From: Amaurobius ferox
Taxonomy: Eukaryota > Arthropoda > Arachnida > Araneae > Amaurobiidae
Direction of reading: 5' to 3'
Length of the DNA: 64,000 bases
Assembly (NCBI GenBank): GCA_951213105.1
Contig: OX578138.1
Span: forward strand, 89,568,914-89,632,913
In this document: positions 63,014-64,000 of the stretch, piece after piece
Layout: each line of letters starts with the position of its first letter
How positions within the stretch are numbered: the first letter of the stretch is position 1
Made by a program: the position numbers and the translations under genes
Notes under the pieces: generated by a model
Seen by the model: only the letters and a program-made list of their open reading frames with translations
Told to the model about the DNA's origin: nothing
The model's database searches: none

Positions 63014-63864
63014 CTAAATATAAGCGTTCCTTAAAAATCACAATTTTCACTAAGTGGAAGAAAAGGTGGATGACATATTTTATTTTGGAGTCACGTGATC
63101 TATCCATACACTAATAGGGGTGTAATTATTATTTTAATTTTTATTTAAAAAAACTATTTGACATATTTTGATGAAATCATTTTTAACGTATTTTACGTGG
63201 TAATTTAAAAATTTCCTAAAATTTTCAAAGCAATTTGTGAATTCTAGCTCCTCTTAAAAAATATTTGAAAAATTAGGTCCCATAGGGTTCAATGTGTTTC
63301 ATTTTACATTCCATGTTAAATCAAAAACAAATTAGGTGATATTATTTTTTTACATTCCAATATATCCCACAGACCGTCTCAACAACATACTAAAATTGCA
63401 TTTTGCACTAAAAAGATATTTTTACGGTAGTTATCGTGCGAACGAACAGACAGACAGAAAGAACAGAGTCATAAACACTTTACAACTATGTTGAAAAGTG
63501 CTAAAAACTAAACATATTTTGAAGAAATTTTTTTACACATTTTATGTCGTAATTTGAATATTTTCTAAAATTTTCAAAAGAATTTGTAAAGCTCAACTCC
63601 GCTTAAAAAATGCTTGAAAAATTTATCCTCATAGGGTTTAATATGTTTTATTTTATCAACCACGGGGGAAATCCGAAACTTATTATATGATACTATTCAT
63701 TTTCATTCCAAAGCATCCCACGGACCGCCTCGTATTAAAATGCTTTGTTGGTATAGTCATCTTTACGGAAGCTGTCGTGCGAACTGGCAGACAGACAGAC
63801 AGAATGATCATAGATGACAGACAGAATGTCATAACTTTTCAACGACTTTGGAAAGCGTTGAAAA
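63014..63864 (-). repeat. R1 fragments (duplicate)
   Basis: Same as 4,365-5,215. Confidence 0.7.
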
Positions 63865-64000
63865 TAAGAATCTCATTCCAAAATGTTTTAAAATTTCGAA
63901 ATTGTTTGCTTTAAACTCTCACCTTACCGCAGTTGTGATTAATTTTCTACGGTGCTCTCCTGAATGATCGCTCCTCAACCTCCTTTAAATTACAAGTAGC

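Overview
This is an AT-rich, intron- and repeat-dominated stretch of an animal nuclear genome. The one host gene exon I can defend encodes a chitin-binding (peritrophin-A, CBM14) domain, and the transposon mix (Tc1-like, Helitron, Penelope-type reverse transcriptase, tRNA-derived SINEs, I/Jockey-like RNase H, LTR element) points to an arthropod, perhaps an arachnid; the exact taxon is a guess. Almost everything else is mobile DNA, mostly non-coding and nested. No bacterial-style genes, operons, CRISPR arrays or functional RNA genes were seen.

Layout. 1-5,351 and 58,650-64,000 are essentially the same sequence (offset 58,649; I saw one substitution and two one-unit TA differences), so the window spans one full period of a very recent large duplication, or an assembly duplication. 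Each copy holds a 1.5 kb repeat (R0), a Helitron 3' end, an R1 fragment, a tRNA-derived SINE, a 5'-truncated Penelope-type reverse transcriptase with a hammerhead-like motif and nested palindromes behind it, and further R1 fragments. 5.4-10.8 kb holds old repeats, a decayed Tc1 transposase and a relic of a two-exon-like block. 10.8-17.5 kb carries R1 repeats, the chitin-binding exon (minus strand, 13,169-12,732, with a poly(A) signal) and a 41-bp hairpin minisatellite. 17.7-23 kb holds R2, R3 and R4 repeats. 23.6-30.5 kb is a Helitron cluster inserted twice into an R6/R5 composite, once as a head-to-tail tandem. 30.6-39 kb holds R3, a SINE, R2/R4 pieces and an inverted R1 pair. 39-46 kb holds SINEs, R2 copies, a 97-codon reading frame homologous to the 6.7 kb relic, an overlapping palindrome and a LINE RNase H pseudogene. 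48,458-55,392 is a young, complete, non-coding LTR retrotransposon (LARD type) with 913-bp LTRs differing at two positions, a 5-bp target duplication and a perfect four-unit heat-shock element in each LTR. It split a diverged R0 copy (48,357-56,965).

How the parts relate. There is no pathway here. The informative structure is the nesting order: R6/R5 then Helitrons; R0 then LARD; X-repeat then R1; and finally the 58.6-kb duplication. The best candidate for something undescribed is the coding-free LTR element with a canonical heat-shock promoter element, analogous in logic to heat-activated plant retrotransposons.
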